Positions 23,859-33,685 of a DNA stretch of 64,000 bases are shown one piece after another. The stretch is taken from contig NZ_VTPY01000004.1 of the NCBI RefSeq assembly GCF_008297955.1, positions 496,001 to 560,000 on the forward strand, written 5' to 3'. Numbering within the stretch: position 1 is the first letter of the stretch; each line of letters begins with the position of its first letter. Position numbers and translations under genes: made by a program. Below the pieces are notes generated by a model. It saw only the letters and a program-made list of their open reading frames with translations. It was not told where the DNA came from and did not search any database. The DNA comes from Billgrantia pellis. GTDB lineage: Bacteria > Pseudomonadota > Gammaproteobacteria > Pseudomonadales > Halomonadaceae.

Positions 23859-24416
23859 TCAGACCTGCATCAGGTCGTGTTCCTTCACTTCGAGCAGCTT
23901 GTCGATTTCGGCAATGTACTTGTCGGTCAGCTTCTGGATCGCGTCCTCGGCGCGGTGCTGCTCGTCTTCGGAGATTTCCTTCTCCTTGAGCAGAGACTTG
24001 AGGTCGCTGTTGGCATCACGACGCACGTTGCGCACCGCCACCCGGGCGTTCTCGGCCTCGGCGCGAGCCTGCTTGATGTACCCCTTGCGGGTCTCCTCGG
24101 TGAGCATCGGCATCGGCACGCGGATCACGTTGCCGGCGCTCGCCGGGTTCAGGCCCAGATCGGAGGTCATGATCGCCTTCTCGATCTTGGGCACCATGTT
24201 CTGCTCCCATGGCACCACCGAAAGCGTACGGGCGTCTTCCACGTTGACCGAAGCAACTTGGTTGAGCGGTACCTGGCTGCCGTAATACTCCACGGTGACC
24301 GAATCGAGAATGCTGGAGTGCGCGCGCCCGGTACGAATCTTGTTGAAGTTGGCATGAAGGGCGTCGAGGCTCTTCTTCATGCGACTTTCAGCGTCTTTCT
24401 GGATGTCATTGATCAC
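23859..24416 (-). CDS. frr: Ribosome recycling factor
   Basis: A 185-residue protein matching the usual RRF length. It splits the post-termination ribosome together with EF-G. The start [20 protein letters not shown] is typical, [14 protein letters not shown] lies near 27, and the long C-terminal helix (about 105-185) is charged. It lies 4 bp after pyrH, so the genes are co-transcribed. Confidence 0.98.
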   Translation of the reverse strand: MINDIQKDAESRMKKSLDALHANFNKIRTGRAHSSILDSVTVEYYGSQVPLNQVASVNVEDARTLSVVPWEQNMVPKIEKAIMTSDLGLNPASAGNVIRVPMPMLTEETRKGYIKQARAEAENARVAVRNVRRDANSDLKSLLKEKEISEDEQHRAEDAIQKLTDKYIAEIDKLLEVKEHDLMQV

Positions 24417-24420
24417 GGTG

Positions 24421-25209
24421 TCAACCTCTGTCTATCAGCGTGCCTTCCTTGCCGCCCATCACCAGATTCAGCAGGGCGCCCGGCTTATTCATATTGAAGA
24501 CGCGGACCGGCATGTCATGGTCCCGCACCAGGCAGATAGCGGTCAAATCCATGATACCGAGCTTCTGATCGAGCGCATCATCGTAGCTCAGGTGATCGTA
24601 CTTGACCGCATCGGTGTGCTTCACCGGATCCTTGTCGTAGACACCATCCACCTTGGTGGCCTTGACCACTACGTCGGCATCGATCTCGATGCCGCGCAGG
24701 CAGGCGGCGGAATCGGTGGTGAAGAAGGGATTGCCGGTACCGGCCGAGAACAATACCACGTCTCCGGACGTCAGGTAGCGAATGGCGGTACGGCGGTCGT
24801 AGTGCTCGACCACACCGCTCATGGGAATCGCCGACATCACGCGGGAGCGGATGTTGGAACGCTCCAGCGCGTCGCGCATGGCCAGGGCGTTCATGACCGT
24901 CGCCAGCATGCCCATGTGGTCGCCGGTGACCCGATCCATGCCGGCCGCGTTGAGCGCGGCACCGCGGAACAGGTTGCCGCCACCGATGACGATGCCGACC
25001 TGAACGCCGATACCCACCAGCTGACCGATCTCCAGCGCCATGCGGTCGAGTACCTGAGGGTCGATGCCGAAGTCGTGCTCCCCCATCAGGGCTTCGCCGG
25101 AGAGCTTCAGCAGGATGCGCTTGTACTTCGACTTGTCGGTACGGGACTTGTCGGACCGGGACTTGGTGTCCGGCTCGTGGGGGGCGTCACTGCGATCGGC
25201 TGGGGCCAT
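24421..25209 (-). CDS. pyrH: Uridylate kinase with repeat-bearing N-terminal extension
   Basis: UMP kinase of the amino-acid-kinase fold, phosphorylating UMP to UDP and allosterically controlled by GTP and UTP. The core starts at [16 protein letters not shown] (near residue 28), followed by [11 protein letters not shown] and [17 protein letters not shown]. The start at ATG 25209 is set by a strong AGGAGAG 7-8 bp upstream and gives 262 residues, about 20 more than most PyrH. The extra N-terminus is hydrophilic, with [13 protein letters not shown] encoded by an imperfect 15-bp tandem repeat. The frame continues upstream but without a plausible start. Confidence 0.96.
   Translation of the reverse strand: MAPADRSDAPHEPDTKSRSDKSRTDKSKYKRILLKLSGEALMGEHDFGIDPQVLDRMALEIGQLVGIGVQVGIVIGGGNLFRGAALNAAGMDRVTGDHMGMLATVMNALAMRDALERSNIRSRVMSAIPMSGVVEHYDRRTAIRYLTSGDVVLFSAGTGNPFFTTDSAACLRGIEIDADVVVKATKVDGVYDKDPVKHTDAVKYDHLSYDDALDQKLGIMDLTAICLVRDHDMPVRVFNMNKPGALLNLVMGGKEGTLIDRG
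25130..25168. repeat. 15-bp tandem repeat inside the pyrH 5' end
   Basis: On the plus strand GACTTGTCGGTACGG (25130-25144) is followed by GACTTGTCGGACCGG (25145-25159) and a partial GACTTGGTG (25160-25168). The unit keeps the reading frame and encodes the lysine/serine/arginine/aspartate-rich N-terminal extension of PyrH. Confidence 0.8.
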
Positions 25210-25328
25210 GGCGTCTCTCCTGAGGGTCAACGGATGAAGCAACTCTACAGCAGCGGCCGACGCAGCGGCCGGATACGAGAAGGCGTGCGCTCGCGCGCAC
25301 GCCATGTCTCGAGCTGGAACCTCTGACC

Positions 25329-26198
25329 TTAGCGACGGCCAGCCTGTTCCATGACTTCCTTGGCGAAGTCGACTTCTTCCTTCTCGATGCCTTCGCCCAC
25401 TTCGAAGCGGGTAAAACCGAGCACTTCGCCACCGGCGGCCTTGGCATAGGCGGCGACGGTCTGGTTCGGATCCTTGACGAAGGGCTGCTCGGTCAGGCTG
25501 TTCTCGGCCAGGTACTTCTTCAGGCGGCCTTCGACCATCTTCTCGGCGATCTGCTCGGGCTTGCCGGCCATGTCGGGCTGGGCCAGGATGATCGCCTTCT
25601 CTTTGTCGAGCTGTTCCTGCGGCATGTCCTCGGGACGCGCCACGGCCGGATTGATGGCGGCCACGTGCATGGCGACATCCTTGGCCACGTCGGCGTTGCC
25701 ACCCTTGAGCACGGTGAGCACACCAATGCGGCCACCGTGGACGTATTCGCCCACCAGCCCGCCTTTCGGCGCCTCGACGACGGCGCAACGACGCACACCG
25801 ATGTTCTCGCCGATCTTCTGTACCAGCTGTTCGCGAGCGCTTTCAAGAGCGCCTTCCATCACGGCGGCGACGTCTTCGCTCTTGGCGGCGAAGAAGGCGT
25901 CGGCGACCTGATCGGCGAAAGCCTTGAAATTGTCGTCACGGGCGACGAAATCGGTCTCGGAATTGATCTCGACCACCACACCGTAGCTGCCGTCCTCGGC
26001 GACGCGGGTCGCCACGGCGCCTTCGGCGGCGGTACGGCCAGCCTTCTTGGCGGCCTTGAGGCCGGAGCTCTTGCGCAGGTTCTCGATGGCGACTTCGATG
26101 TCGCCGCCGGCTTCGGTGAGTGCCTTTTTACACTCCATCATGCCGAGCCCGGTACGCTCGCGCAGTTCCTTGACCTGGGAGGCGCTGATCGCTGCCAT
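25329..26198 (-). CDS. tsf: Elongation factor Ts
   Basis: The guanine-nucleotide exchange factor for EF-Tu. Starting at ATG 26198 (ribosome-binding site AAGAGGTG) it has 289 residues. The N-terminal UBA-like domain contains [17 protein letters not shown] (near 11-27). The core that contacts EF-Tu has [14 protein letters not shown] near 78, whose TDFVA motif is diagnostic. It lies downstream of rpsB in the conserved rpsB-tsf pair. The frame runs further upstream, but those codons read as random proline/arginine-rich peptide. Confidence 0.98.
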   Translation of the reverse strand: MAAISASQVKELRERTGLGMMECKKALTEAGGDIEVAIENLRKSSGLKAAKKAGRTAAEGAVATRVAEDGSYGVVVEINSETDFVARDDNFKAFADQVADAFFAAKSEDVAAVMEGALESAREQLVQKIGENIGVRRCAVVEAPKGGLVGEYVHGGRIGVLTVLKGGNADVAKDVAMHVAAINPAVARPEDMPQEQLDKEKAIILAQPDMAGKPEQIAEKMVEGRLKKYLAENSLTEQPFVKDPNQTVAAYAKAAGGEVLGFTRFEVGEGIEKEEVDFAKEVMEQAGRR

Positions 26199-26311
26199 GG
26201 TATTCACCTCTTGATAGTGGAACCCGGTTCGGTTCGACCTGGGACCTGGGAATAAGGGCGCCGGACCCTGGGCCCGGTGAAATTCCACCCCGCCGGGGCG
26301 GGGGTAAAGAG

Positions 26312-26334
26312 GGCGATCGCACCCGGCGATCGCC
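26312..26334. terminator. Hairpin between rpsB and tsf (attenuator candidate)
   Basis: GGCGATCGC (26312-26320) and GCGATCGCC (26326-26334) form a perfect 9-bp stem with a 5-nt loop in the rpsB-tsf gap. On the minus strand it is followed by CTCTTT, a poor T tract. It could attenuate transcription into tsf or simply stabilise the rpsB 3' end. Confidence 0.4.
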
Positions 26335-26375
26335 TGCCCGGGGACGGCACTGCCGACCCGGGCCTTTCGCCGTTA

Positions 26376-27122
26376 TTACTCGGCAGCGGCAGTCGCGTCG
26401 CCGCCTTCACCCTCGGTGACCTCGACGAACTCATCGGGGCGACCTTCCTTCGCACGCGCGCAGGCATCGGCGATAGCCCGAACGTAGATCTGGATGGCGC
26501 GAATGGAGTCATCGTTGCCGGGAATGACATAGTCGACGCCATCCGGATCGGAATTGGTATCCACCACGCCGATGACCGGAATGCCGAGTTTATTCGCCTC
26601 GTTGATGGCGATACGCTCGTGGTCGACATCGATCACGAACAGCGCGTCGGGCAGGCCACCCATCTCCTTGATACCACCGATGGAACGCTCGAGCTTGTCC
26701 TGCTCGCGGGTTGCCATCAGGACCTCTTTCTTGGTCAGCTTGTCGAAGGTGCCGTCCTCGCGCATGGTCTCGAGGTCACGCAGACGCTTGATCGACTGAC
26801 GAATGGTCTTGTAGTTGGTCAGCATGCCACCGAGCCAGCGGTGGTTGACGAACGGCTGGCCGACCCGGTTGGCCTCTTCCTTGATGATCTTGCTCGCGCT
26901 GCGCTTGGTGCCGACGAACAGGATCTTGTTGTTGGCCGCCGCCATCTTCTCGACCACGTCGATGACCTCGTTCAAGGCCGGCAAGGTGTGCTCGAGATTG
27001 ATGATGTGGATCTTGTTACGGGCACCGAAGATGAACTTGCCCATCTTCGGGTTCCAGTAGCGGGTCTGGTGACCGAAGTGTGCGCCTGCCTTGAGCAGGT
27101 CGCGCATATTGACATGTGCCAT
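26376..27122 (-). CDS. rpsB: 30S ribosomal protein S2
   Basis: S2 has 248 residues when started at ATG 27122, which has AGGAG 8 bp upstream. The start [20 protein letters not shown] is the S2 signature, with [16 protein letters not shown] following, and [12 protein letters not shown] lies near residue 170. The glutamate/alanine-rich C-terminus is common. The open frame extends 109 codons upstream, but this is the transcript leader and is not protein-like. S2 represses its own operon through the leader in E. coli; a leader of about 235 nt is predicted here. Confidence 0.98.
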   Translation of the reverse strand: MAHVNMRDLLKAGAHFGHQTRYWNPKMGKFIFGARNKIHIINLEHTLPALNEVIDVVEKMAAANNKILFVGTKRSASKIIKEEANRVGQPFVNHRWLGGMLTNYKTIRQSIKRLRDLETMREDGTFDKLTKKEVLMATREQDKLERSIGGIKEMGGLPDALFVIDVDHERIAINEANKLGIPVIGVVDTNSDPDGVDYVIPGNDDSIRAIQIYVRAIADACARAKEGRPDEFVEVTEGEGGDATAAAE

Positions 27123-27363
27123 GGATGACTCCTGAAAAATCGGGTTAGGCCTCCACGCACCCCATGGATCCGACCGCCGGGATCGACCGACGGCACCCGG
27201 GACCATGTGCCGGTACGTGTGTGTTTTCAAGGCTGTAGAGTTACGGCTCGAACCGTCGATGCGCACAGGCGCTTCGCCGCTCTCGTCGCCGGCGCCATCG
27301 CTGCGCCTCGTTTGGGTCGGGCGAGGCCCAGCCGGGGGAGGCGATTGCAGGAAAGCGCGCGGC

Positions 27364-27392
27364 TTTATACCATAGTTCATCAGCGAGATGAA
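27364..27392 (-). promoter_or_regulatory. Predicted rpsB promoter with long leader
   Basis: On the minus strand TTCATC (27387-27392) and TATAAA (27364-27369) are 17 bp apart, and the -10 box is preceded by TGG, an extended -10. Transcription would begin near 27357, giving a leader of about 235 nt to the rpsB start. The 329-bp gap 27123-27451 is shared with divergent map. The rest is GC-rich and able to fold, as expected of an S2-responsive leader, but I cannot prove that structure by eye. Confidence 0.55.
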
Positions 27393-27451
27393 GTCGCCCG
27401 CCTTCGACCACGCCGGATACCGGCGCTGCAACCCCTCTGAAACGAGCATTC

Positions 27452-28243
27452 ATGAACATACCCATCAAGACGCCCGACGAAATCGAGAAGATGCGCGAGG
27501 CCGGTCGCCAGGCCGCCAGCGTGCTGGAAATGATAGCACCGCATGTCACGGCCGGCGTGACCACCGGCGAGCTGGACCGTCTGTGCCACGATTACATCGT
27601 CGACGAATTGGGCTCCACGCCGGCGCCACTCAACTATCACGGCTTCCCCAAGTCGATCTGCACCTCGATCAATCACGTGGTCTGCCACGGCATCCCGGAC
27701 CTCGCCAAGAAGCTCAAGAAAGGCGACATCATGAATATCGATGTCACCGTCAGGACCGCCGAGGGCTACCACGGCGACTCCAGCGCCATGTACATCGTCG
27801 GCGAGAACATTCAAGGCGAGCGGCTGTGTCGCGTCACCCAGGAGTGCCTGTATCGCAGCATCGCCCTGGTACGCCCCGGCGTGCGTCTGTCCGATCTGGC
27901 CCGCGCCATTCAGCGTCATGCCGAGGCCAACGGCTATTCGGTGGTGCGCGATTTCTGCGGCCATGGCATCGGTGCCGGCTTTCACGAGGACCCGCAAGTG
28001 CTGCACTATGACGGCTACGCGCCCGAGGCCGATGCGACCCTCGCCGCCGGCATGTGCCTTACCATCGAGCCGATGATCAATGTCGGCGGGCACCAGACCA
28101 AGGTGCTGCGCGACGGCTGGACTGCCGTCACTCGCGACAAGAGCCTGTCCGCGCAATGGGAGCATACGCTGCTGGTCACCGAGACCGGCGTCGAGGTGCT
28201 GACGGCGCGCCACGAGGAAGACTTCTCCTTCCTCGATCACTGA
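27452..28243 (+). CDS. map: Methionine aminopeptidase, type I
   Basis: A 263-residue cytosolic metalloprotease that removes the initiator methionine. The metal ligands can be followed: the aspartates in NIDVTV (near 97) and GYHGDSSAM (near 108), the histidine in GHGIGAGFHEDP (near 171) and glutamates in LTIEPMI (near 205) and WEHTLLVT (near 236). Length equals E. coli Map. It is divergent from rpsB, the conserved arrangement, and 11 bp before glnD. The ribosome-binding site is weak. Confidence 0.97.
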   Translation: MNIPIKTPDEIEKMREAGRQAASVLEMIAPHVTAGVTTGELDRLCHDYIVDELGSTPAPLNYHGFPKSICTSINHVVCHGIPDLAKKLKKGDIMNIDVTVRTAEGYHGDSSAMYIVGENIQGERLCRVTQECLYRSIALVRPGVRLSDLARAIQRHAEANGYSVVRDFCGHGIGAGFHEDPQVLHYDGYAPEADATLAAGMCLTIEPMINVGGHQTKVLRDGWTAVTRDKSLSAQWEHTLLVTETGVEVLTARHEEDFSFLDH

Positions 28244-28254
28244 GCCGAGTCGCC

Positions 28255-30936
28255 ATGCTCTTGCATCACTATCGCTTCGTGCCCGATGCATCGCTGTTCG
28301 ATGCCGAGACTTTCCGTCGTGAGCTCGCCGGCACCCGCTCGCCCATCGCCCCCTTCAAGGCCGCCCTGCGCGACATCCAGAGCCGACTCGACGAGCGCTT
28401 TCGCGCCGGGGCCGACATTCGCGATCTGGTGCACGGCCGGGCCTGGTGCCTCGACCAACTGCTCGGCGTGGCGTGGTCGCTGCAAGAGTGGCCCGACGAC
28501 GGCGTGGCACTGCTCGCCGTGGGCGGCTATGGCCGCGGCGAGTTGCATCCCCACTCCGATGTGGACCTGATGCTGCTGCTGGAGCACGACGACGACACGC
28601 CCTACCGCGAGGGGCTGACCGCCTTCATCACGCTGTTGTGGGACATCGGCCTGGAGATCGGCCACAGCGTACGCTCGCTTTCCGACTGCCAGCGCGAGGC
28701 CGAGGCCGACATCACGATCATCACCAACCTGATGGAGTCGCGCACCCTGGCCGGCCCCGAGCGCCTGCGTGACGCCATGAAATCACGCATCGCACCCAAG
28801 CGGATGTGGCCCGCCGACCGCTTCTTCGAGGCCAAGTGGCAGGAGCAGATCACCCGCCATCATCGCTTCAACAACTCCGAGTACCACCTCGAACCCAACA
28901 TCAAGAGCTCGCCCGGCGGGCTGCGCGACATCCAGATGATCGGCTGGGTGGCCAAGCGCCATTTCGGCAGCCAGCGCTACGAGGATCTGGTGGCCGGCGG
29001 TTTCATGAACGACGCAGAGCTGCGCATCCTCAGCCAGGGCCAAGCCTTCTTGTGGCAGGTGCGCTATGCCTTGCATATGCTCACCGGTCGCGCCGAGGAT
29101 CGCCTGCTGTTCGACCATCAGCGCACCATCGCCGAGCTGTTCGGCTTTCGCGACATCCCGGAACGACTCGCCGTCGAGCAGTTCATGAAACGCTACTATC
29201 GCCATGTCACGGCACTGGCGGGTCTCAACGACATGCTGCTGCAGCATTTCGACGAAGCGATCCTGCGCGGCGGCGAGCGACTGGAAATGCAACCCCTCAA
29301 CGAGCGCTTCGTGATCGAGGGTGGCTACATCAAGGCGCGCCACCGCGCGGTCTTCCGCGAACACCCCTCGGCACTGCTCGAGCTGTTCCTGCTGATGGCC
29401 GAGCACCCCGAGATTGAAGGCGTGCGTGCCGACACCATTCGCCTGATCCGCGATCATCGTCACCAGATCGACGATTTCTACCGCGACGATGCCCATCATC
29501 AGCACCTGTTCATGTCACTGCTGCGCTCCAGCGGCAACGTGGCCCGCCAGCTCAGGCGCATGAACCGTTACGGCGTGCTGGGCAAATACCTGCCGGAGTT
29601 CGGCCGCGCGGTGGGGTTGATGCAGCACGACCTGTTCCACATCTATACCGTGGACGCGCATACCCTGCGCCTGCTCAAGTTCATCCAGCAATTTCGCAAG
29701 CCGGAAGCGCGCGACGAATATCCGGTGGCGGCGACGCTGGTGCACCAACTGCCCAAGCTGGAGCTGCTGTGGATCGCCGGCCTCTTCCACGACATCGGCA
29801 AGGGCCGCGGCGGCGATCACTCGGTCCTGGGCGCCCGGGACGTGGAGCGCTTCGCCGAGCGTCACGGACTATCGCAGCGCGATACGCGGTTGGTCAGCTG
29901 GCTGGTGGAGAATCATCTGGTGATGTCGATGGTGGCCCAGAAGCGGGACATCACCGACCCCGACGTGATCCGGGAATTCGCCGTCCTGGTCGGCGACGAG
30001 ATTCGCCTGGACTATCTCTACGTGCTGACCGTGGCCGACATCAACGCCACCAACCCGACGCTATGGAACGGCTGGCGCGCTTCGTTGTTGCGTCAGCTTC
30101 ATGCCGAGACCAAGCGTGCCCTGCGCCGCGGCCTGGACAATCCGCTCGACCGCGAGGAGTGGGTGCGCGAGACCCGCGGCGAGGCGCGCTCGCTGCTGGT
30201 CACGGTGGGCGCCGACATCGACCGGGTCGACCGCCTGTGGGAATCGCTCGGCGAAGAGTATTTCCTGCAGTATGCGCCCAGCGAGATCGCCTGGCAGACC
30301 ATGGGCATCCTGGCCCACGGCGAATCTCCCCTGCCGTTGATCCTGATCAGCGCCCCCATCGATGACATGAGCGATGGCGGCACCAAGGTATTCATCCACA
30401 CCCGCTCGGTGGACGACCTGTTCGCCGCCACCGCGGCCGCCATGGAGCAGCTCGGGCTCTCCATCCACGATGCGCGCATCGCCACCTCGAGCAACGACTG
30501 GACGCTCAATACCTTCATCGTGCTCGACGACCAGGGCCGCGCCATCCGCGACGCCCGGCGCATCGAGGAGATACGCGAGCACTTGGTGGAAGAGCTCGAT
30601 GACCCGGACGACTACCCGCAGATCGTCACTCGCCACACACCGCGCCAGCTGCGCCACTTCAGGGTGCCCACCGAAGTGACCATCGAGCAGGATCCGGCTA
30701 ACGATCGCACCCTGCTTGAGCTGACCGCCCCCGACCGCCCCGGCCTGCTGGCCCGGGTGGGGCGTATCTTCATGGAGCAGGGCATCGCCCTGTCGGCAGC
30801 CAAGATCGCCACCCTGGGTGAACGCGTCGAGGACGTCTTCTTCATTACCGACAAGACCGGCCAACCACTGACCGATCCGGAGCGCCAGCAGCGCCTTCGC
30901 GCGCGATTGATCGACGTGCTCGACGTGGCAGGGTGA
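28255..30936 (+). CDS. glnD: Bifunctional uridylyltransferase/uridylyl-removing enzyme GlnD
   Basis: The nitrogen sensor that uridylylates PII at low glutamine and deuridylylates it at high glutamine. From ATG 28255 it has 893 residues, against 890 in E. coli. The nucleotidyltransferase motif GGYGRGELHPHSDVDL lies at 90-105. The HD hydrolase domain has GLFHDIGKGRGGDH near 509. Two ACT domains (near 705-790 and 815-893, the second with LLELTAPDRPGLLARVG) bind glutamine. The frame is open upstream into map, but an earlier start would overlap it heavily. Confidence 0.97.
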   Translation: MLLHHYRFVPDASLFDAETFRRELAGTRSPIAPFKAALRDIQSRLDERFRAGADIRDLVHGRAWCLDQLLGVAWSLQEWPDDGVALLAVGGYGRGELHPHSDVDLMLLLEHDDDTPYREGLTAFITLLWDIGLEIGHSVRSLSDCQREAEADITIITNLMESRTLAGPERLRDAMKSRIAPKRMWPADRFFEAKWQEQITRHHRFNNSEYHLEPNIKSSPGGLRDIQMIGWVAKRHFGSQRYEDLVAGGFMNDAELRILSQGQAFLWQVRYALHMLTGRAEDRLLFDHQRTIAELFGFRDIPERLAVEQFMKRYYRHVTALAGLNDMLLQHFDEAILRGGERLEMQPLNERFVIEGGYIKARHRAVFREHPSALLELFLLMAEHPEIEGVRADTIRLIRDHRHQIDDFYRDDAHHQHLFMSLLRSSGNVARQLRRMNRYGVLGKYLPEFGRAVGLMQHDLFHIYTVDAHTLRLLKFIQQFRKPEARDEYPVAATLVHQLPKLELLWIAGLFHDIGKGRGGDHSVLGARDVERFAERHGLSQRDTRLVSWLVENHLVMSMVAQKRDITDPDVIREFAVLVGDEIRLDYLYVLTVADINATNPTLWNGWRASLLRQLHAETKRALRRGLDNPLDREEWVRETRGEARSLLVTVGADIDRVDRLWESLGEEYFLQYAPSEIAWQTMGILAHGESPLPLILISAPIDDMSDGGTKVFIHTRSVDDLFAATAAAMEQLGLSIHDARIATSSNDWTLNTFIVLDDQGRAIRDARRIEEIREHLVEELDDPDDYPQIVTRHTPRQLRHFRVPTEVTIEQDPANDRTLLELTAPDRPGLLARVGRIFMEQGIALSAAKIATLGERVEDVFFITDKTGQPLTDPERQQRLRARLIDVLDVAG

Positions 30937-30953
30937 GCCTGTCGCTCGTCGGT

Positions 30954-30982
30954 TTGAGGCGAGCCGGGGCCTTCCCTATAAT
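30954..30982 (+). promoter_or_regulatory. Predicted promoter of the dapC operon
   Basis: TTGAGG (30954-30959) and a perfect TATAAT (30977-30982) are spaced by exactly 17 bp. The predicted start is near 30989, about 48 bp before the dapC ATG. This would drive dapC, the ArsC-like gene, dapD, dapE and the small gene after it. Confidence 0.75.
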
Positions 30983-31036
30983 CGTCCGTCTGCCCGTAAT
31001 GACGATAACGACGCCGCTCACGGCGCCTGGACTCCG

Positions 31037-32236
31037 ATGAACCCCGACCTCGATGCCCTGAAACCCTACCCCTTCGAGAAGCTTGCCGCCCTCAAGGTCG
31101 GCGTGACGCCTCCCGAAGGGCTGGCCCACATCCCGCTCACCATCGGCGAGCCGCAGCACGCGCCCTTTGCCGCCGCACTGGAAACTCTGCAGGCCCACCA
31201 ACAGGCGTTCGCCCGCTATCCGGCGACCGCCGGGATTCATGAGCTGCGCATGGCGATCGCCGGCTGGGCCACGCGGCGCTTCGGGCTCGAAGGGCTCGAT
31301 CCCGACCGTCAGGTGCTCCCGGTCAACGGCACGCGTGAGGCGATTTTCGCCTTCGTCCAGGCCGCACTGGACCGCACCCGGCCGGCGAAGGTCGCGGTGC
31401 CCAACCCCTTCTACCAGATCTACGAGGGCGCCACCCTGCTCGCCGGGGGCCGGCCGCTCTACCTGGACTGCCTCGCCGAGACCGGCTTTCGCCCCGATGT
31501 CGATGCCGTGCCGGCCGATACCTGGCGCGAGGTGCAGATCGTCTTCCTCTGCTCGCCGGGCAATCCCACCGGCGCGGTGACGCCGCGGACCGAATTCGAA
31601 AAGCTCATCGCGCTTGCCGACGAGTTCGATTTCATCATTGCCTCCGACGAGTGTTACTCCGAACTCTACCTCGACGAGAGCGCCCCGCCGCCGGGGCTGC
31701 TCGAGGCGTGCGCTGCCCTCGGCCGGCACGACTATCGCCGCTGCCTGGTGTTCCACTCGCTCTCCAAGCGCTCCAACCTGCCGGGACTGCGCTCAGGGTT
31801 CGTGGCGGGCGACGCCGCACTGATCGCCCCGTTCAAGCGCTACCGCACCTATCATGGCGGCGCCATGTCGCTGCCGCTGCAGCACGCCTCGATCACCGCC
31901 TGGAACGACGAGGCCCACGTGCGGGCCAACCGCGACGCCTATCGCGAGAAGTTCGCCGCCGTGACCGACATCCTCGCTCCAATCCTTGAATTTCCTATAC
32001 CCGAGGCCAGTTTCTATCTATGGCCGGCGGTGCCGGGAGGAGACGACGAGACTTTCACCCGCTCGCTGTTTGCCGAGGAGCATGTCAGCGTACTGCCCGG
32101 CGCCTACATGGGTCGCGAGAGCAATGACGGCTCCCATCCCGGGCGCGGGCGGGTACGCCTGGCACTGGTGGCCGAACTCGAAGCAACGGTAGAAGCCGCC
32201 CATCGCATTCGCCGTTTCATTGAAAGGAGCTCATGA
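31037..32236 (+). CDS. dapC: Succinyldiaminopimelate aminotransferase DapC
   Basis: A 399-residue fold-type I PLP aminotransferase. The internal-aldimine lysine is K244 in FHSLSKRSNLPGLRSG, NPTGAVTP lies near 180 and the C-terminal arginine in GRGRVRLALV near 375. DapC converts N-succinyl-2-amino-6-ketopimelate to N-succinyl-diaminopimelate with glutamate as donor. The assignment rests on context: it heads an operon with dapD and dapE, the steps immediately before and after it. In organisms lacking DapC, ArgD does this job. Confidence 0.93.
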   Translation: MNPDLDALKPYPFEKLAALKVGVTPPEGLAHIPLTIGEPQHAPFAAALETLQAHQQAFARYPATAGIHELRMAIAGWATRRFGLEGLDPDRQVLPVNGTREAIFAFVQAALDRTRPAKVAVPNPFYQIYEGATLLAGGRPLYLDCLAETGFRPDVDAVPADTWREVQIVFLCSPGNPTGAVTPRTEFEKLIALADEFDFIIASDECYSELYLDESAPPPGLLEACAALGRHDYRRCLVFHSLSKRSNLPGLRSGFVAGDAALIAPFKRYRTYHGGAMSLPLQHASITAWNDEAHVRANRDAYREKFAAVTDILAPILEFPIPEASFYLWPAVPGGDDETFTRSLFAEEHVSVLPGAYMGRESNDGSHPGRGRVRLALVAELEATVEAAHRIRRFIERSS

Positions 32237-32580
32237 TGGCAACGCTCTTCGTGATCAAGAATTGCGATACCTGCCGCAAGGCACGCCAGGCGCTGGACGA
32301 GAAGGGCCTGCCCTACCAGGTTCATGACCTGCGGGAGGACGGTCTTTCCGCGGCGCTGCTAGAACACATCCTCGAGCGCGTCCCGGTGATGGAGGCCATC
32401 AACCGGCGCAGCACCACCTGGCGCAACCTCCCCGAGGAGGACAAGCAGGACATTGACGCCAACAAGGCTCGCGCACTGCTCATGGCGAATCCCACCCTGC
32501 TCAAGCGACCGCTGCTCGATACCGGCGACGAGATTCGCGTTGGCTATCGCGACGGCGACTATGACGATCTCAAGGGCTGA
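32236..32580 (+). CDS. ArsC/Spx-family thioredoxin-fold protein (YffB-like)
   Basis: A 114-residue protein of the ArsC/Spx/YffB family with an N-terminal CDTCRKARQAL motif (CxxC near residue 10). Arsenate reductases of this fold use one cysteine, whereas YffB proteins are often found between dap genes, as here. Substrate unknown; reduction of a glutathione or protein mixed disulfide is plausible. Two adjacent ATGs (32233 and 32236) follow AAAGGAG; the second has the better spacing. Either start overlaps or touches the dapC stop codon. Confidence 0.85.
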   Translation: MATLFVIKNCDTCRKARQALDEKGLPYQVHDLREDGLSAALLEHILERVPVMEAINRRSTTWRNLPEEDKQDIDANKARALLMANPTLLKRPLLDTGDEIRVGYRDGDYDDLKG

Positions 32581-32609
32581 TGCCCCCCGACACGACGTGA
32601 GGACACCAA

Positions 32610-33635
32610 ATGCTGAGTTTTGCCTTCGGTATCGGCACCCAGAACACCCAGGGCGATTGGCTGGAGATCTACTATCCGGCACCGCTGCTCAAGCCCGATG
32701 CCAGCCTGGTGGAGGCCGTCGGCAAGGTACTCGACGTCCCCGCCGGCAACAGTGCCGTCAGCTTCCTGCCCGAGCACTGCACCGCACTCGGCGCCGCGCT
32801 CAGGGAAGCCGGCCATACCGCCCAAGCGGAACTGGCCGAAGCGCTGGCGGCCAGCCAGCGGCCGCTGGTCGCCATGTTCCTGGAAACCGACCTGCCGCCG
32901 CAGAGCGCCCCGGAGGTCTACCTCAAGCTGCATCTGCTGTCGCATCGCCTGGTCAAGCCGCACGGCGTCGACCTGACCGGCATGTTCGGCCTGCTGCGCA
33001 ATGTCGCCTGGACCAGTGAAGGGCCGATCGATATCGAGGAGCTCCCGGCCCGCCGTCTCAAAGCGCGCCTGGCGGGTCGCCCCCTGTCGGTGGATTGCGT
33101 CGACAAGTTCCCCAAGATGACCGACTACGTGGTGCCCAGCGGCGTGCGCATCGCCGACACCGCCCGGGTGCGCCTGGGCGCCTACCTGGGCGAAGGCACT
33201 ACCGTCATGCATGAAGGCTTCGTCAACTTCAATGCCGGCACCGAGGGCCCCGGCATGATCGAGGGCCGCATTTCCGCCGGCGTCATGGTGGGCAAGGGCT
33301 CCGACCTGGGGGGTGGCTGCTCCACCATGGGCACGCTCTCCGGCGGCGGCAACATTGTCATCAAGGTGGGCGAGGGCTGCCTGATCGGCGCCAACGCCGG
33401 TATCGGTATTCCGCTGGGCGATCGTTGCACCGTGGAGGCCGGGCTCTATATCACCGCCGGCGCCAAGGTGACGTTGTTGGACGACCAGGGCCAAGAGGTC
33501 AAGACCGTGGCAGCGCGCGAGCTGGCCGGCCAGAGCGACCTGTTGCTGCGCCGCAACTCGCAGAACGGTCGCATCGAGTGCCTGACCAACAAGAGCGCCA
33601 TCGCATTGAACGAAGCGCTGCACGCCCACAACTGA
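32610..33635 (+). CDS. dapD: Tetrahydrodipicolinate N-succinyltransferase DapD (long form)
   Basis: A 341-residue protein of the long DapD type known from Pseudomonas, distinct from the 274-residue E. coli form. It transfers succinyl from succinyl-CoA to tetrahydrodipicolinate, committing carbon to diaminopimelate and lysine. An N-terminal mixed domain (1-170) precedes a left-handed hexapeptide beta-helix. In the helix, VRLGAYLGEGTTVMHEGFVN and the glycine-rich GSDLGGGCSTMGTLSGGG are typical. It sits 29 bp after the ArsC-like gene in the dap operon. Confidence 0.95.
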   Translation: MLSFAFGIGTQNTQGDWLEIYYPAPLLKPDASLVEAVGKVLDVPAGNSAVSFLPEHCTALGAALREAGHTAQAELAEALAASQRPLVAMFLETDLPPQSAPEVYLKLHLLSHRLVKPHGVDLTGMFGLLRNVAWTSEGPIDIEELPARRLKARLAGRPLSVDCVDKFPKMTDYVVPSGVRIADTARVRLGAYLGEGTTVMHEGFVNFNAGTEGPGMIEGRISAGVMVGKGSDLGGGCSTMGTLSGGGNIVIKVGEGCLIGANAGIGIPLGDRCTVEAGLYITAGAKVTLLDDQGQEVKTVAARELAGQSDLLLRRNSQNGRIECLTNKSAIALNEALHAHN

Positions 33636-33685
33636 GGCGCGAAGGTGGCGTCACCCGGCGCCGCCCGCCCCTTCCGGGATTCTGA

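Noticed and set aside
26376..27449. An rpsB frame extended to 357 codons
   Set aside because: The N-terminal 109 codons are the leader; the S2 start at 27122 has a clear ribosome-binding site and family match.
27380..28291. A 303-codon minus-strand frame
   Set aside because: It is antisense to map, which is clearly coding.
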